This document shows, in pieces, positions 1 to 9,740 of a stretch of 64,000 nt of DNA; the first letter of the stretch is position 1, and every line of letters starts with the position of its first letter. The notes under the pieces were generated by a model. The model searched no databases. It worked only from the letters and a program-made list of their open reading frames with translations, and was not told the DNA's origin. Source of the stretch: Phymatolithon calcareum (lineage: Eukaryota; Rhodophyta; Florideophyceae; Hapalidiales); contig OZ345357.1 in NCBI GenBank assembly GCA_977006965.1, positions 620,001 to 684,000 on the forward strand. Direction: 5' to 3'. A program made the position numbers and the translations under genes.

Positions 1-408
1 TTTCGTATGACTCCAAAGGTGGCCTGTTTTTCATGCCATTGGGGCCAATCCCATTGGGAGAGAGAGAGAGAGCGAGATTTGTTTATTGAGAAGTAGACAG
101 TATCATACCGGTATGATAAGCGTATCGGACAACTTCGCCCTCATGTCAGCGGAGATTTTGCGGATGATACGTGTAAGTTGATGCCACGATTCACATTATA
201 TGTTGTACACATGTACTAGAAATTACCGATGCATATACAGTCAATACTCGATAAATGGATCCTCGACATCAGAATATCCTCACTTTCACGGATACGAATT
301 GGTATAGGATATGCTAAAATTTAATGATTTTCTAAGGTGCGCAGAATATTCGATTTTGAGAAAACTTTCGCAGACGCTGGTCACGGCACATGATTGAAAA
401 TTGTTTAT
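1..408. repeat. Interspersed repeat, copy A, left part
   Basis: This stretch is nearly identical to 31714-32132, including the CCAATCCCATTGGG motif, a GA microsatellite (59-74), GTATGATAAGCGTATCGG and the run ending in TTGTTTAT. The repeat resumes at 5793, so the DIRS-like element interrupts it. It continues past the left window edge. In copy B the same sequence follows the GATA/membrane-protein locus, so it is the tail of a larger duplicated unit. No coding capacity is seen. Confidence 0.85.
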
Positions 409-675
409 TTCTTTTGTTCGAGTCAGCTGCTTGCCCAGAACTTTGTCAGAACTCACCCCTAGCGGGTTTATTGTTGAGGTTGCTTTCACGCTGCCTTGAT
501 ATGGGAATGCCCACCGGGCTAAGCACGCACAAGCGTGTGATTCCCCAGTCCTCCAGACTGTAGCTACTGCATCCAGCAGTGGCAGATCCCCCATCCCGCT
601 CCGCAGCTCGTGTAGAGGGGCAGTTCTCTATTGCGATAATTGCGAGTGTGCATTTAAACTCATTTTCCATCTCGT

Positions 676-1533
676 TTAAATTTCCGCACAATCGCCTGTC
701 TGATGAATCCAGTTGAGGCACACCCGCGCAGATTTGAGAATTTCCTGCTGACTGCTTGGCGATAGGCACAAGTTCATTAACATAGCACGGCTATTTTCGA
801 GGTACCTTTGGGCGGATCGGAGTGCTTTCCAGCGACCAGTCGTTGCAATAGTTTGTGTGGAGACATCGCTGCAGAAATCGTGAAGGGCTCCACCGATGCG
901 TGCCGAATGAGTGGTAAAACGTAGTTGCCCAAGCCCGAACGATTCCGCTGCACCTTTGATTCCTTACATGTAAGCATTGTATGTCACGCCGAAGGCCGAC
1001 CGGCTCGCGGGGTCATAACGCCAGTATGTCCTCATGAGCAAAATGACGTCGGGGTCGCGTATTGGAGCGAATTGGTCTCCGCCCGTTTTTGCATCCTTGA
1101 TGTTAATGCCGGCGACATCTTTTCTGTTTCCTGCGAGGAGAAGATCTCCTGGCGTAGCGATGTCCGAGGGTGCACAGCCAACAACCTCAGATGCACGTAA
1201 GTACGCCGCCCATGATACTACCAGCGTTTGTGCAAATCCTAGGTTGCCTGTCTCCACCAGCTGGTTTACGAAGGCCAACATTACTGGCTTTGTCAACGGT
1301 ACTGCTGATTTCGGCGGTATACACTTCTTCCATCCACGTATGCACTTCCTTGACAGCGGTAGCCTGTCTTTCAACTCTGGAAACTGTAGTACGAGCAACG
1401 AAATTGTGTTGACCATCCTTTGGCGTTCGCCTGGGGTCGGTTTGGGATTGAAAGTGCCCTGAATGTAATGTGCAAGGTGACCATCTATCTTCCAAACGTC
1501 CAGACGTGAGCCATGGAGGTACGAAAGGAACAT
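676..1533 (-). pseudogene. Tyrosine recombinase of the DIRS-like element, one in-frame stop
   Basis: This would integrate the circular cDNA of the DIRS-like element by a topoisomerase-like reaction. The first catalytic arginine lies in the motif LRASEVVG. A single TAA (964-966) follows FGVTYNAYM. The same frame then continues through the H-x-x-R box (THSARIGGA), the GRW motif and the nucleophile region AQRYLENS, and ends at 676. All catalytic signatures are therefore present and only one nonsense codon separates them. The start at 1533 is the first ATG in this frame; N-terminal residues may lie upstream in another frame. An intron removing the stop cannot be excluded but no consensus is obvious. 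Confidence 0.85.
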
Positions 1534-1792
1534 TTTAACGTCTCTGCGTACTTGAAAGCTGTAGAATGCTTAATAGTACATGAAATTAGAGGGAAGTTTC
1601 GCAGAATGCTGAGTGGTACAAACTGAAGCGTTACAGTGCTTGAGTTGGACTTTCCGCTGGGCTCAACGGTATCGCCTTTACTTGTATGGGCTCCTGCCCT
1701 TCTCGCAGGGGTCGGTGAAGATGTCGCAACGCTTGTACAAGTGCGTGTGCCGTCTTCGAGAATTGATTCGAGCAAAATTGCTGCGGCCAAGC

Positions 1793-4259
1793 TTAGTTGG
1801 GCATTCTTTCGCGGCGGCTGGCTGGACTCGAGTGCTGAGCCGCCGACGTGTGAAATCGAGTGGGTAGGCTCGTTGAAGCAAGCTGCGAAGGCCGCGACGG
1901 CCCGTCTGCTGGATTGAGTTCGGTTGCAGCATGGCAAAAGCATAACCTTCACGTCGTGGGATATGCATACCGCCGCCGCCTTGCGGCACGGGAGCGAGAG
2001 GTCGGGTTTTGACGATCTTCCTTTCGTGAACGCGCCGATTGTTACTAGGGAGTCCGAGAGAACAAGAACGCGATGTCCGACGACGGCGAGTGACACGATC
2101 CATTCGTATGCTAAAACGGCCGTGGTAGCCTCGAGCTTATTGATGCGGCCTTTCGACTTCCACAGATGAGCGAAAGCTGTAGTCCACTCCCTTAATTCAA
2201 CGAAATACTGAATGTCTTGCCGCTAGGAACACACTGCATCAGACGCCGTCTTGTACCCTTCTGCCAACAGAGCGGGTTTGGCCCGATTGTATGAGTCAAT
2301 TAGTGCCAGTACCTCGTCTTCCTCAGCTGCCGCGTACACAACCGCACCAGCTTGTTCCGAAGCATCAAAAGCGACGACTGTTGTCCAGGAGGGTCTGCAA
2401 GTTCGAACCATCGCAAGAGGGGCAAGTGCGGCAGCGAGAGCTACTTCCTTACGATATGCTCGCAGCAGAGGAGGGTATATACTGCGAGCAGACTCTATCC
2501 TCGCTACTGCGAAAACTTGAGAGAAGGTCGAAAGAAGTGATCGCGCGCCGAGCTACATCCAGATGACCTTGCCCAGTAGTGACCGTACGGATCTTGGTTC
2601 GTCATAAGGGCTTGCCAAAACGCGACGGGCTTCGGCAAGGATTACAATTCTCTTCGTTAATGTTGGCGCGATACGGTTGCTCGCAAAATTCCACGTCCAG
2701 CCTATGAAAGGCAATTGCACTCGCTCAACAGAAGAAATGGGGCTTGACTTCTGGTACTTAATCGGGAGGTCACTCTCGTTGAACGAGCCGTGTACTAGAC
2801 CGCATAGCACTTTCACGGCCTTATCTGGCCATGCGCATGCCACCATATTGACGTCGTCGATTATCTGCGTCACCAATGCATCGCCGTTTCGGATTTCAAT
2901 TGAGCCAGCAGCCGACTCGAGACGCAGCAGTTGTCCGGGCGTGAAGTCGGTGATGTAGTGACTGATGTTGAGAAATTGTTTCCAGGGACGTTCCACGCAT
3001 CGGATTGCGAGCGTATGAGCGACGTAAACCGACCATGTGAGCCCCATAGGCATCGTACGCTGCCGGGGACGTACGCGCTCTCCCTGGCGCGGCCGTAAAC
3101 GGAGCAGTTTGGAAATACGAGATTGTAAAGAACCCGGTATGTCCCCAAACGCAATGCTTTCCAGAGGGAACAGTTGGGCAACATACTCAGAAAGGCTGAT
3201 ATTGTGAAACATATTGTCCACATCAAGGGAGAAGCCGGAGAGAGAGGCATCCTTGCTGGTTCGTATGCACTGAAATAGATCGGGCGAAGGCAGATCCACC
3301 GGCGGTGGTTCAACAAAGAGTGCATTCTGAACGCGGGGCCAGCTAATAAGGCGGTCGCGGTTTTCACTCTTTGCGACTGCAAATAATGTTATTGTGAGGA
3401 AATTTGCCAACTCAGTGTAGTCAGGGTTCTCGTGAGGAAAGAATGACCGTGAAAGCATGCCAGACTCGTCCGCCATCCCAAGAATTCTGGGGTAATGACC
3501 ATCCAGGGCATGCACGGCGTAATGTGGAAAGGCAGTTGCGTCAAATCTGTTGCATCGAACAAACTTCCCTCTCTTCCATTCAATGTCCAAGGAATCCGTG
3601 AGAGGTGCAGTGAGTTTAGCTAGTTCATCGCGCTCAAAAAACGCGACAACATCATCTGGCAGGGCTCTGATACAGGGCTTACCGCTCTCATCGCGCCGCT
3701 TTCGGGGAGCAGGGAGATCGATCCGGTCCGCATCAAGCTTCCCAAACTGACCCCGCACGGTATCTGGGAGTTCCATTTCTTCGAAAAGAGCACCCAACTC
3801 CGATTTAATTTCCCAATCACCGTCCCGGGCAAGTGGCGTTGCCGATACGGTCTCGGCCTGACACTCGACCGCACGTAATCTCACTGATTCTAATGCTCTG
3901 AATCCTGCAGCCGATAGGCTCTCTAATGTAGCACTTGAAAATTTCGGCCCGTCATACAAAAAGTTTAGAGCTTCTTCCATTCGGCGAGTCGCATCCGCCC
4001 CTTTATCTTCGCCTCGGTGAAGGGGAAGTGGAAACGTTCTTGCACCACTGTTTCTCAGACTCGCTCGTCCCTCTGTTGGTTGTGCGCGGGCTTCGCTTCT
4101 TTCCCTTTCCGACGGCTCTCGTTGCTCTTCGAGGGTTGCGCCGGGCCGAGATTCTTCAATGCAGATTGTTCCTTCGACCGCAATGTTGCTTCGCGCGCCA
4201 TTGCCGTCTCGAGCGCTGGCACTCTCAGGGCTGCCGTCGGATACACCTCCAGTATGCAA
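1793..4259 (-). pseudogene. Reverse transcriptase-RNase H of the DIRS-like element
   Basis: This is the polymerase of the element. RT motifs appear in order: SLDVDNMFHNI (box A aspartate), TMPMGLTWSVYVAHTLA (box B), IIDDVNMVA (catalytic DD) and PFIGWTWNF. The frame then meets TAG at 2553-2555, continues into RNase H (AFDASEQAG), meets a second TAG at about 2223, and goes on through LEATTAVLAYEW and LSDSLVTIGAFTKGRSS. A shift near 1935 is needed to reach NPADGPSR, the usual RNase H end in DIRS elements. The RT frame has no ATG near its start and overlaps the end of the Gag frame by about 57 nt in the -1 frame. Two TAG stops plus one shift suggest decay, although readthrough is conceivable. Confidence 0.85.
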
Positions 4260-4270
4260 TTCGCGACGGA

Positions 4271-5245
4271 CTACGCCGCTCCACGTGAAGCCGCAGGCGC
4301 GTGGTCCTCGACGTAGTGAATGACGTTAAGGCGCCGAAGCGCTTTCTCTATCCATAGATCCCGTTCGAGCGCTCTGCGCATCGATCGGTGCTGCAAGCAG
4401 TTCAAGTGCACTATGCGCGCCAGAGTCAACGCTTCGACCTCTGCTGGCGTGGGGTCCGTGGCGGTGCGTCGGTTCCAATTTCGCGATCGAATGGCCAGCT
4501 CGACGTTGACGCCTTCCTGTACCAGGGATGATAAAATCGAAGTCCCCACTCGCTGGTTCACTCGAAGTGCCGTTGACGACGTTGCTATGCCCGGGTACTC
4601 GCCTATGCAGCTTGCCGGCGTCGTCGCACCGCCCGCAAGCCCTTGACGAAAATCCCGTACCAATTTCAGGTCGTCCTCATCATAGGCATCATCACCAATT
4701 CTCAGACGCTTATTTGACGGCCCAGTCACGTCCAAAACATCCGACAATGGCGCATTGTGTACTCGCGGTTGGTTTACAGCGGGGATCTGGGACGACCGCG
4801 CTTCAGCCTCTTTTAATGCTTCCTCGACGGCATCAACTTTCCAGCTCAGCACCGCAGCAAAAGCTTGCATACGATTCTCGCGGTCAAATGTACTTGGCGT
4901 AAGCGAAGGCTGAGCACGAAGCGCTCTATCTATTAGTTGCAGCATCTCGGGCAATTTTTCGCGCGACATCGCGGAGAGTTCGCGCGGCTTCAGTTTCATC
5001 AGCTGCTCGAGGGCGGCGCGGCGGCTGTCCGGGGGAATTATGGTAGCTGCTTCGCGCAACGCTTCCTCACGAAGCCTTAACACCAAGGCGAGCAGTTCAT
5101 TATGAGACGTAGGCATCGGGTGAGGACGGGCGCCCTCAGGGGCCTCAAGGGCAACGCGGCGAAAAACCGGTACATTCTCGGCAATGATATCGGCAATAGA
5201 GGCGTCCTTGAGGTTCGCAAACACAATCGAGGTTGCCTCCGACAT
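4271..5245 (-). CDS. Gag-like protein of the DIRS-like element
   Basis: An open frame of 324 codons starts at an ATG (5243-5245) and lies first in the element, where DIRS-type elements encode a nucleocapsid-like protein. The protein is rich in Ala, Leu, Glu and Arg, with helix-forming stretches such as LLALVLRLREEAL, and has no zinc knuckle. I recognise no family from sequence alone, so the role rests on position. It ends inside the start of the RT frame, so RT could be made by -1 frameshifting or reinitiation. It is the only uninterrupted frame of this element. Confidence 0.6.
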   Translation of the reverse strand: MSEATSIVFANLKDASIADIIAENVPVFRRVALEAPEGARPHPMPTSHNELLALVLRLREEALREAATIIPPDSRRAALEQLMKLKPRELSAMSREKLPEMLQLIDRALRAQPSLTPSTFDRENRMQAFAAVLSWKVDAVEEALKEAEARSSQIPAVNQPRVHNAPLSDVLDVTGPSNKRLRIGDDAYDEDDLKLVRDFRQGLAGGATTPASCIGEYPGIATSSTALRVNQRVGTSILSSLVQEGVNVELAIRSRNWNRRTATDPTPAEVEALTLARIVHLNCLQHRSMRRALERDLWIEKALRRLNVIHYVEDHAPAASRGAA

Positions 5246-5792
5246 AGTAAGTAGAACATGCGCAACAAGTGATACAAATGAGGTTGCGCTGGCGAGCTGA
5301 TGCCGACTCTAACCACGAGCGGCATCGCGCCGCGCTAATGTACCCATGTATTTCCAATGGCTCACAGACGTCGTGCTCCTCGAACACGATAGCGCCGGGA
5401 GCGGGCTCTTCGCTTTCGCTAGAGATGCCCCGGAGTGCGGCGTGCGGCGTCCGTCTCACTTCACCAGCACTTCGACTTCTCCAGCAGAGCGGCGCCATGA
5501 GGCATATCTTCTGTATTTGGCGTCACTTACGCGCGACTTGCAGTTCTACTACCGCGCCTGCGGTAACTGTTGTCCGGCGGGAACGGTAACACCGTAAAGA
5601 GTCAACGGGCAAGTGGTAGACCTTATTGCCGTCCTATCGCTTCCAAAGCGACAGCCAATAGCACACCGACAATGCAGGATTTTTCTCGCTGGTCTCGTGG
5701 CCATTTTCGACACAGCTCTTGGCGCTTCGTGTGCCCCAGCTATGGTCTCTTCAAAGTAAACTGACTTCTGCGGCGAGCTGGAAATGCGTCAT

Positions 5793-6100
5793 TGTTTGAT
5801 ATCGAAGCGCAGCTTAATTTGCTGAGCGACCACACGTGTATTAGTTAGAAATAAAATAATAATATTATTATATTCGTCAGTTGTACAGGTGTCGTGAATA
5901 CTCCAGAGCAGAGCTGCAATGTCAACTTGTCTTTATTCCATTTTAAGGACCTACATCAGTGAATTACTGTTGTGGTAGATTTACAGGTTTTTTCCAAATG
6001 AGCCAATACAAATGCGTTACGTAGCGCTGCCCACTACCTGTGTCATGTTCGAAGAAGCTTGTGCAACGGGTTTAGCTCGCAACCAGGGTTCACACCGAAC
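5793..6100. repeat. Interspersed repeat, copy A, right part
   Basis: It resumes with TGTTTGATATCGAAG and matches 32137-32207 plus 33175-33410 of copy B. At about 5850 it contains the uninterrupted AT-rich site AATAATAATATTATTAT into which a Mutator-like element inserted in copy B. Similarity fades near 6090. No coding capacity is seen. Confidence 0.8.
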
Positions 6101-7363
6101 GGACTACGGATGAGAATATTCCGTGCATTAAAATGTTTTGACGGGTTCAATCCATAACCGGTTGAGGCAACCAATAGGTTTGATCGGTTCGTAGACCGGT
6201 GATCGGTGTCATATATCTGAATATGTTCGCTCCGTGTCCAGTGATATTTCAAAGATTTCACTCGTGCTCAGAGCGGTATCATAAATGTTACCCCGCTTCG
6301 AACTCAGTCTGCGGACTGAGTCTGGAGCTTGAAGAATTCCTACTGTTCACTCCGCTGGGATACAATCGGCTTGACATCTCACGCCCGGCCCTTTGCTCTC
6401 CTAGACAAGAGCGTATCGGTGATCCTGTAAAATTCCCGCTGACGCACGGAGGCTCTGCGCATCAAGGTGTCGCAGATTAACTGCTTGTCACGACGGCACC
6501 GTGTAGTCGATGACCAGCACCACGAAGACCTGGATGCGTATCACGGTAGACTGTTGCCCTACCTTGGGCGTTCGCTGTCCCACTTGGGACCCGACGGTCG
6601 AGGGAGCTCTTGATAAACCAGAAAGGAGCAAAAGAGTGTGTCGGATTTACTGCTTTACTACGAAGCTTTTCGTAGTCCCTCCCTTTCCCTTTCTCTTCGA
6701 AATACACTCCTCTTCCTCCTTTTATATTCCCCAAATCTAATTTAAATCTCCCAACTCGTTTCTCGTAATTGTGTGTCGACCTCGACTGCCGCCTAAATTA
6801 CCAACATCCAGTAATCTGCTTTGTAATAGTTTGAATATGAGTCTTGTCCCCACAATGAGTGTGCCTCTCAGCAGTGTGTGGCCCCGCCACACGAGTCTGT
6901 GGCCCCTCCGCATGGGTCTGTGGTCCTTCTTCAGGGATCCTCCACAGTGGTCTGTGGCCCCTCCACAGAGATCATAGAGAATGTTCCCTTGCAACTTGTT
7001 TCGGTGGAAGCCACATAATCACAGTAGATGTAGCCGATTTCAGCGTTACCCTGGCAAGGCATACACACCCCAGAACAGTGCTCTACACTTTCAGGCCCTA
7101 AATCAGCACTCTTATTACACTCGTCCTAAGAAAAATAAAAGACAAATCGGCTTAGGTCTCACAGATCCACGGATTCACGTTACAACACAAATCAGTTTCA
7201 AAGAATGGATCTCTTTGAACTTGTACACCCAATGTGAAAGCGTATCACGTTTCTATGCAAATCATTTGATCGAATATGCAGGCCTCCATCCATAATGTAA
7301 CGTCGGACGGGAAACTGCTGGAGTTTCAATGAGAAGAAATGACTGATCCCATCCAAACCTTGG
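6101..7363. other. Unannotated stretch without a recognisable gene
   Basis: Short open frames occur on both strands but none shows a domain, repeat homology within the window or protein-like composition. The stretch includes a small tandem repeat (6874-6970) and the unique flank of the hAT insertion at 7364. Part of it may be the displaced 5' end of the hAT relic that resumes after 9713. Confidence 0.4.
6874..6970. repeat. Short tandem repeat, about 21 bp units
   Basis: Four imperfect units begin with GTCTGTGGCCCCTCC or a close variant. The units are 20-21 bp, and the third is expanded to 34 bp. No associated gene is identified. Confidence 0.6.
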
Positions 7364-7371
7364 ATTGAAAC

Positions 7372-9705
7372 CAGGGATTGGGAGCAGTATATTTTTATGT
7401 ATTGAAAAGAAGAGGCAAGGATCTAACTTTTACTGCAATAGAGCTCCGCATGCCAATACTACTGCAATAAGCAACGACTACTGCAGCCAATATGACTACA
7501 AAAGAACAGAGAGTAAGCAACTAAGGCAGGTCACAAAGCCAACAAGTGCTGCTCTTCAGCATCTTCCTCCACCTGTTCTGTTACTCTTGCACTCCGAGCA
7601 TTAGACATTGCTGTAACAACTGTTCGAAGATCCCAGTAACTTCGGTTCAACTCCAGGAAGAGAAGTGCTTCGAAGAGCATTGGAGTGATTCTGTGACGGT
7701 TGCTCGCTAAAATACCCCCAGCAACAGAAAGCAGTCGTTCCATTTCAGCAGAAGAACCGAAGATGAAAGACAGGTTCATGTATGCTTGAGATGGTTCTTG
7801 GCGGCGCCGTTTTCGTTTCTCGAATATAGTAGACATTGACGAAGTGGAATAATCTTCACCTTCACTATACTCAGAACTTGATGGCGTAGTCACTTTCAAG
7901 TGTGCACATGCCGCTCTTTCTTGGTCATTCATGAGTTCAACATCCCCTCGTTGGATTTTGACGACTCCAGATTCAAACACCGAGCTCCGCGAATGAATAG
8001 AATGCAACTTCGTGTGAGAATTCTTGAGCTTGCAGTCATACAAAGGCGCGTTCACATTATCTTTCTGAAACGAGATAGTATCGAAAAGTGTGTCCAGCAT
8101 GAATCGACTTTCTTCAAGTGTCGCACCACGTTTCTGAAGAGCCTTAGTGACTGTGTTGATCTCTTTCAGTTGCATGGCGAGCCTATTGCACTGTCCTTCA
8201 AAGCCAAACGTACGCGTCAAAGTCAAATCAAGACCAGGCGTATCTGCAACTTCTTCAAGCTGTGGTCGGATGCGAACAAAGCGATTCATCATCGCAGATA
8301 GTCCAGACCAACGCGTCGCACAAGGTACAATAGGAACAAGTGTAGTCAGCCTATGCAGCATAGCACGATTCTTGATACCCTTGCACTCACGCATTGTAGT
8401 ACGCACGGATTCCAATGTCATTTTTAGCATAGGTGACGCCGTCATCTTGTTCACATCCAAAGCAAGCTTATTGTTGCAACAACCGACATGCGGTATGCCC
8501 ATTTTGCTAACGATACTCTTGCTCAACGCACAGCTGTCTCCAATCTGACAGACAGACCTCTCATGCACATTAACGTGGAAGTAATGAAATATGTGCTCCA
8601 ACTGACGGATGTGTGTATCGGCGTCAAATGAAATCGTATGAGCACTTTCGATATCTCCTCCTTCGTCTCGTTTCGCAATAGGCGATAACGACAACAACGG
8701 CATAGATAGTTCTTCCTCCACGATAGTCTTGCCACTTTCCACCCGCTCGACCTTCTTCATAAAAACGGCACAAACACCAAGATAATGTGTTCCATTATGA
8801 GTCCAACCGTCGTGCATAACCGCACCGCTCGTCTCCTTCAACTCCTGTCGCACTGCAAACTCGACGAGTTCAACGAGCTTGAAAACAGTTTCTCGAAATG
8901 CTTTCACCGAAACGACGTCATTAATCCCGCTAAAGTCTCGAAAGCGCGCATTCTCGACGTACGAAATAGGAAGAGAGAGCGAGATGATAACATCCAGATA
9001 AGCGTACATCGCTTTCTCTCTAGCCGTAGAGGATAACGAACTTGCGAAAAACGACGAGATGTGTGCTCCACCCTCACGTATCGCATTATTCGAGATGGAG
9101 TCTTGATAAATTTGCAGAAGGGTCTGTTCATCACCTCCGGCAACACATGATAGTAGATGCGCGTACGGATTCCTCCACCCAGATCCCTTCTTGAAAGTAA
9201 CAACTGATGGGGTGTTCTTGCAGTTTTCATTACGCGGACAAGCATAGACCAAGCACCGAGCGTTGGTAGGAGTACATTCACGTTCCCCGCGAGAAGGCAG
9301 AATCTTGAACGCATCATCGCGTTTTGTCATGAGCGCTTTGACAACGAACTCGGGCTTCGGTTTTCGCGACATGGTCGAGAAATGATGGTAGCAGGAACAA
9401 AGAGGTTTGAAACCGTAAGGTGAAATGCTCACAGTCTTGATCAGTTTATACAGAATTGTAAAATGGAAATAAGCTAAATGGCACACGTGAATGGACTGCA
9501 TTACTTTCAGAGCCACTGGCGCCGCCGTTCTCAAAATACGTACTTCATAGTTCCAAGAATCTGTTCTGTAGCCACCAATACGTAACCAATACAGACGTTC
9601 TGTAGCCACCAATACGTAAACCAATACAGACAGGCCACGCAATATTACTGCAATAGAGCCATGCTAAAATATACAGCCAATTCAATATACTGCTCCCAAT
9701 GCCTG
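7372..9705 (-). mobile_element. hAT DNA transposon, complete, perfect 8-bp TSD
   Basis: This is a 2334-bp element bounded by inverted terminal repeats. The left end is CAGGGATTGGGAGCAGTATA. The right end, read inwards, is CAGGCATTGGGAGCAGTATA. It is flanked by an identical 8-bp duplication, ATTGAAAC, at 7364-7371 and 9706-9713. CAGG-type ends and an 8-bp duplication are diagnostic of hAT. Inside is one uninterrupted transposase gene on the minus strand. Two direct 34-35 bp copies at 9563-9631 are a subterminal repeat, probably transposase binding sites. The perfect duplication and open frame indicate a young insertion. It landed just upstream of, or within, an older hAT relic. Confidence 0.95.
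7531..9372 (-). CDS. hAT-family transposase, full length
   Basis: The protein has 613 residues from the ATG at 9370-9372. The frame is open further upstream but has no earlier ATG. Its role is cut-and-paste transposition of the surrounding element. An N-terminal BED-like zinc finger is formed by C45, C51, H72 and C76. The RNase H-like catalytic core shows D188 in MHDGWTHNG and D279 in QIGDS. The C-terminal dimerisation region contains the catalytic glutamate in SAEMERLLS, followed by LFEALLFLELNRSYWD. A basic KRKRRRQ stretch may be a nuclear localisation signal. The family CxxH motif after the second aspartate, seen as GCxSHKL in the related copies at 24.8 and 52.6 kb, reads GCCNNKL here. His is replaced by Asn at about residue 301, which could impair activity despite the open frame. 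Confidence 0.92.
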   Translation of the reverse strand: MSRKPKPEFVVKALMTKRDDAFKILPSRGERECTPTNARCLVYACPRNENCKNTPSVVTFKKGSGWRNPYAHLLSCVAGGDEQTLLQIYQDSISNNAIREGGAHISSFFASSLSSTAREKAMYAYLDVIISLSLPISYVENARFRDFSGINDVVSVKAFRETVFKLVELVEFAVRQELKETSGAVMHDGWTHNGTHYLGVCAVFMKKVERVESGKTIVEEELSMPLLSLSPIAKRDEGGDIESAHTISFDADTHIRQLEHIFHYFHVNVHERSVCQIGDSCALSKSIVSKMGIPHVGCCNNKLALDVNKMTASPMLKMTLESVRTTMRECKGIKNRAMLHRLTTLVPIVPCATRWSGLSAMMNRFVRIRPQLEEVADTPGLDLTLTRTFGFEGQCNRLAMQLKEINTVTKALQKRGATLEESRFMLDTLFDTISFQKDNVNAPLYDCKLKNSHTKLHSIHSRSSVFESGVVKIQRGDVELMNDQERAACAHLKVTTPSSSEYSEGEDYSTSSMSTIFEKRKRRRQEPSQAYMNLSFIFGSSAEMERLLSVAGGILASNRHRITPMLFEALLFLELNRSYWDLRTVVTAMSNARSARVTEQVEEDAEEQHLLAL

Positions 9706-9740
9706 ATTGAAACCCGGAACAGTGACACCTCTGCCCTTTC

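Larger units (their letters stand above)
409..5792 (-). mobile_element. DIRS-like tyrosine-recombinase retrotransposon
   Basis: About 5.4 kb carries, on the minus strand, a Gag-like frame (5245-4271), reverse transcriptase plus RNase H (4259-1793) and a tyrosine recombinase (1533-676). That gene order, with a recombinase in place of a DDE integrase, defines DIRS-type retrotransposons. The limits come from comparison with the empty site at 32125-32145, where the same flanks are separated by one base. No target duplication is visible, which is normal for this class. I could not find convincing terminal or split repeats, so the subgroup (DIRS, PAT or Ngaro) is open. The RNase H and recombinase frames contain stops or shifts, so this copy is probably inactive. 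Confidence 0.85.

Noticed and set aside
59-74. GA microsatellite (also 15463-15480)
   Set aside because: Simple sequence belonging to the repeat tail and LTR. Not independently informative.
1034-1462. 142-codon plus-strand frame
   Set aside because: It lies antisense to the tyrosine recombinase, which has family motifs. No motif exists on this strand.
3935-4288. Plus-strand frames of about 100-117 codons
   Set aside because: Antisense shadows of the Gag-RT overlap region, kept open by its high GC.
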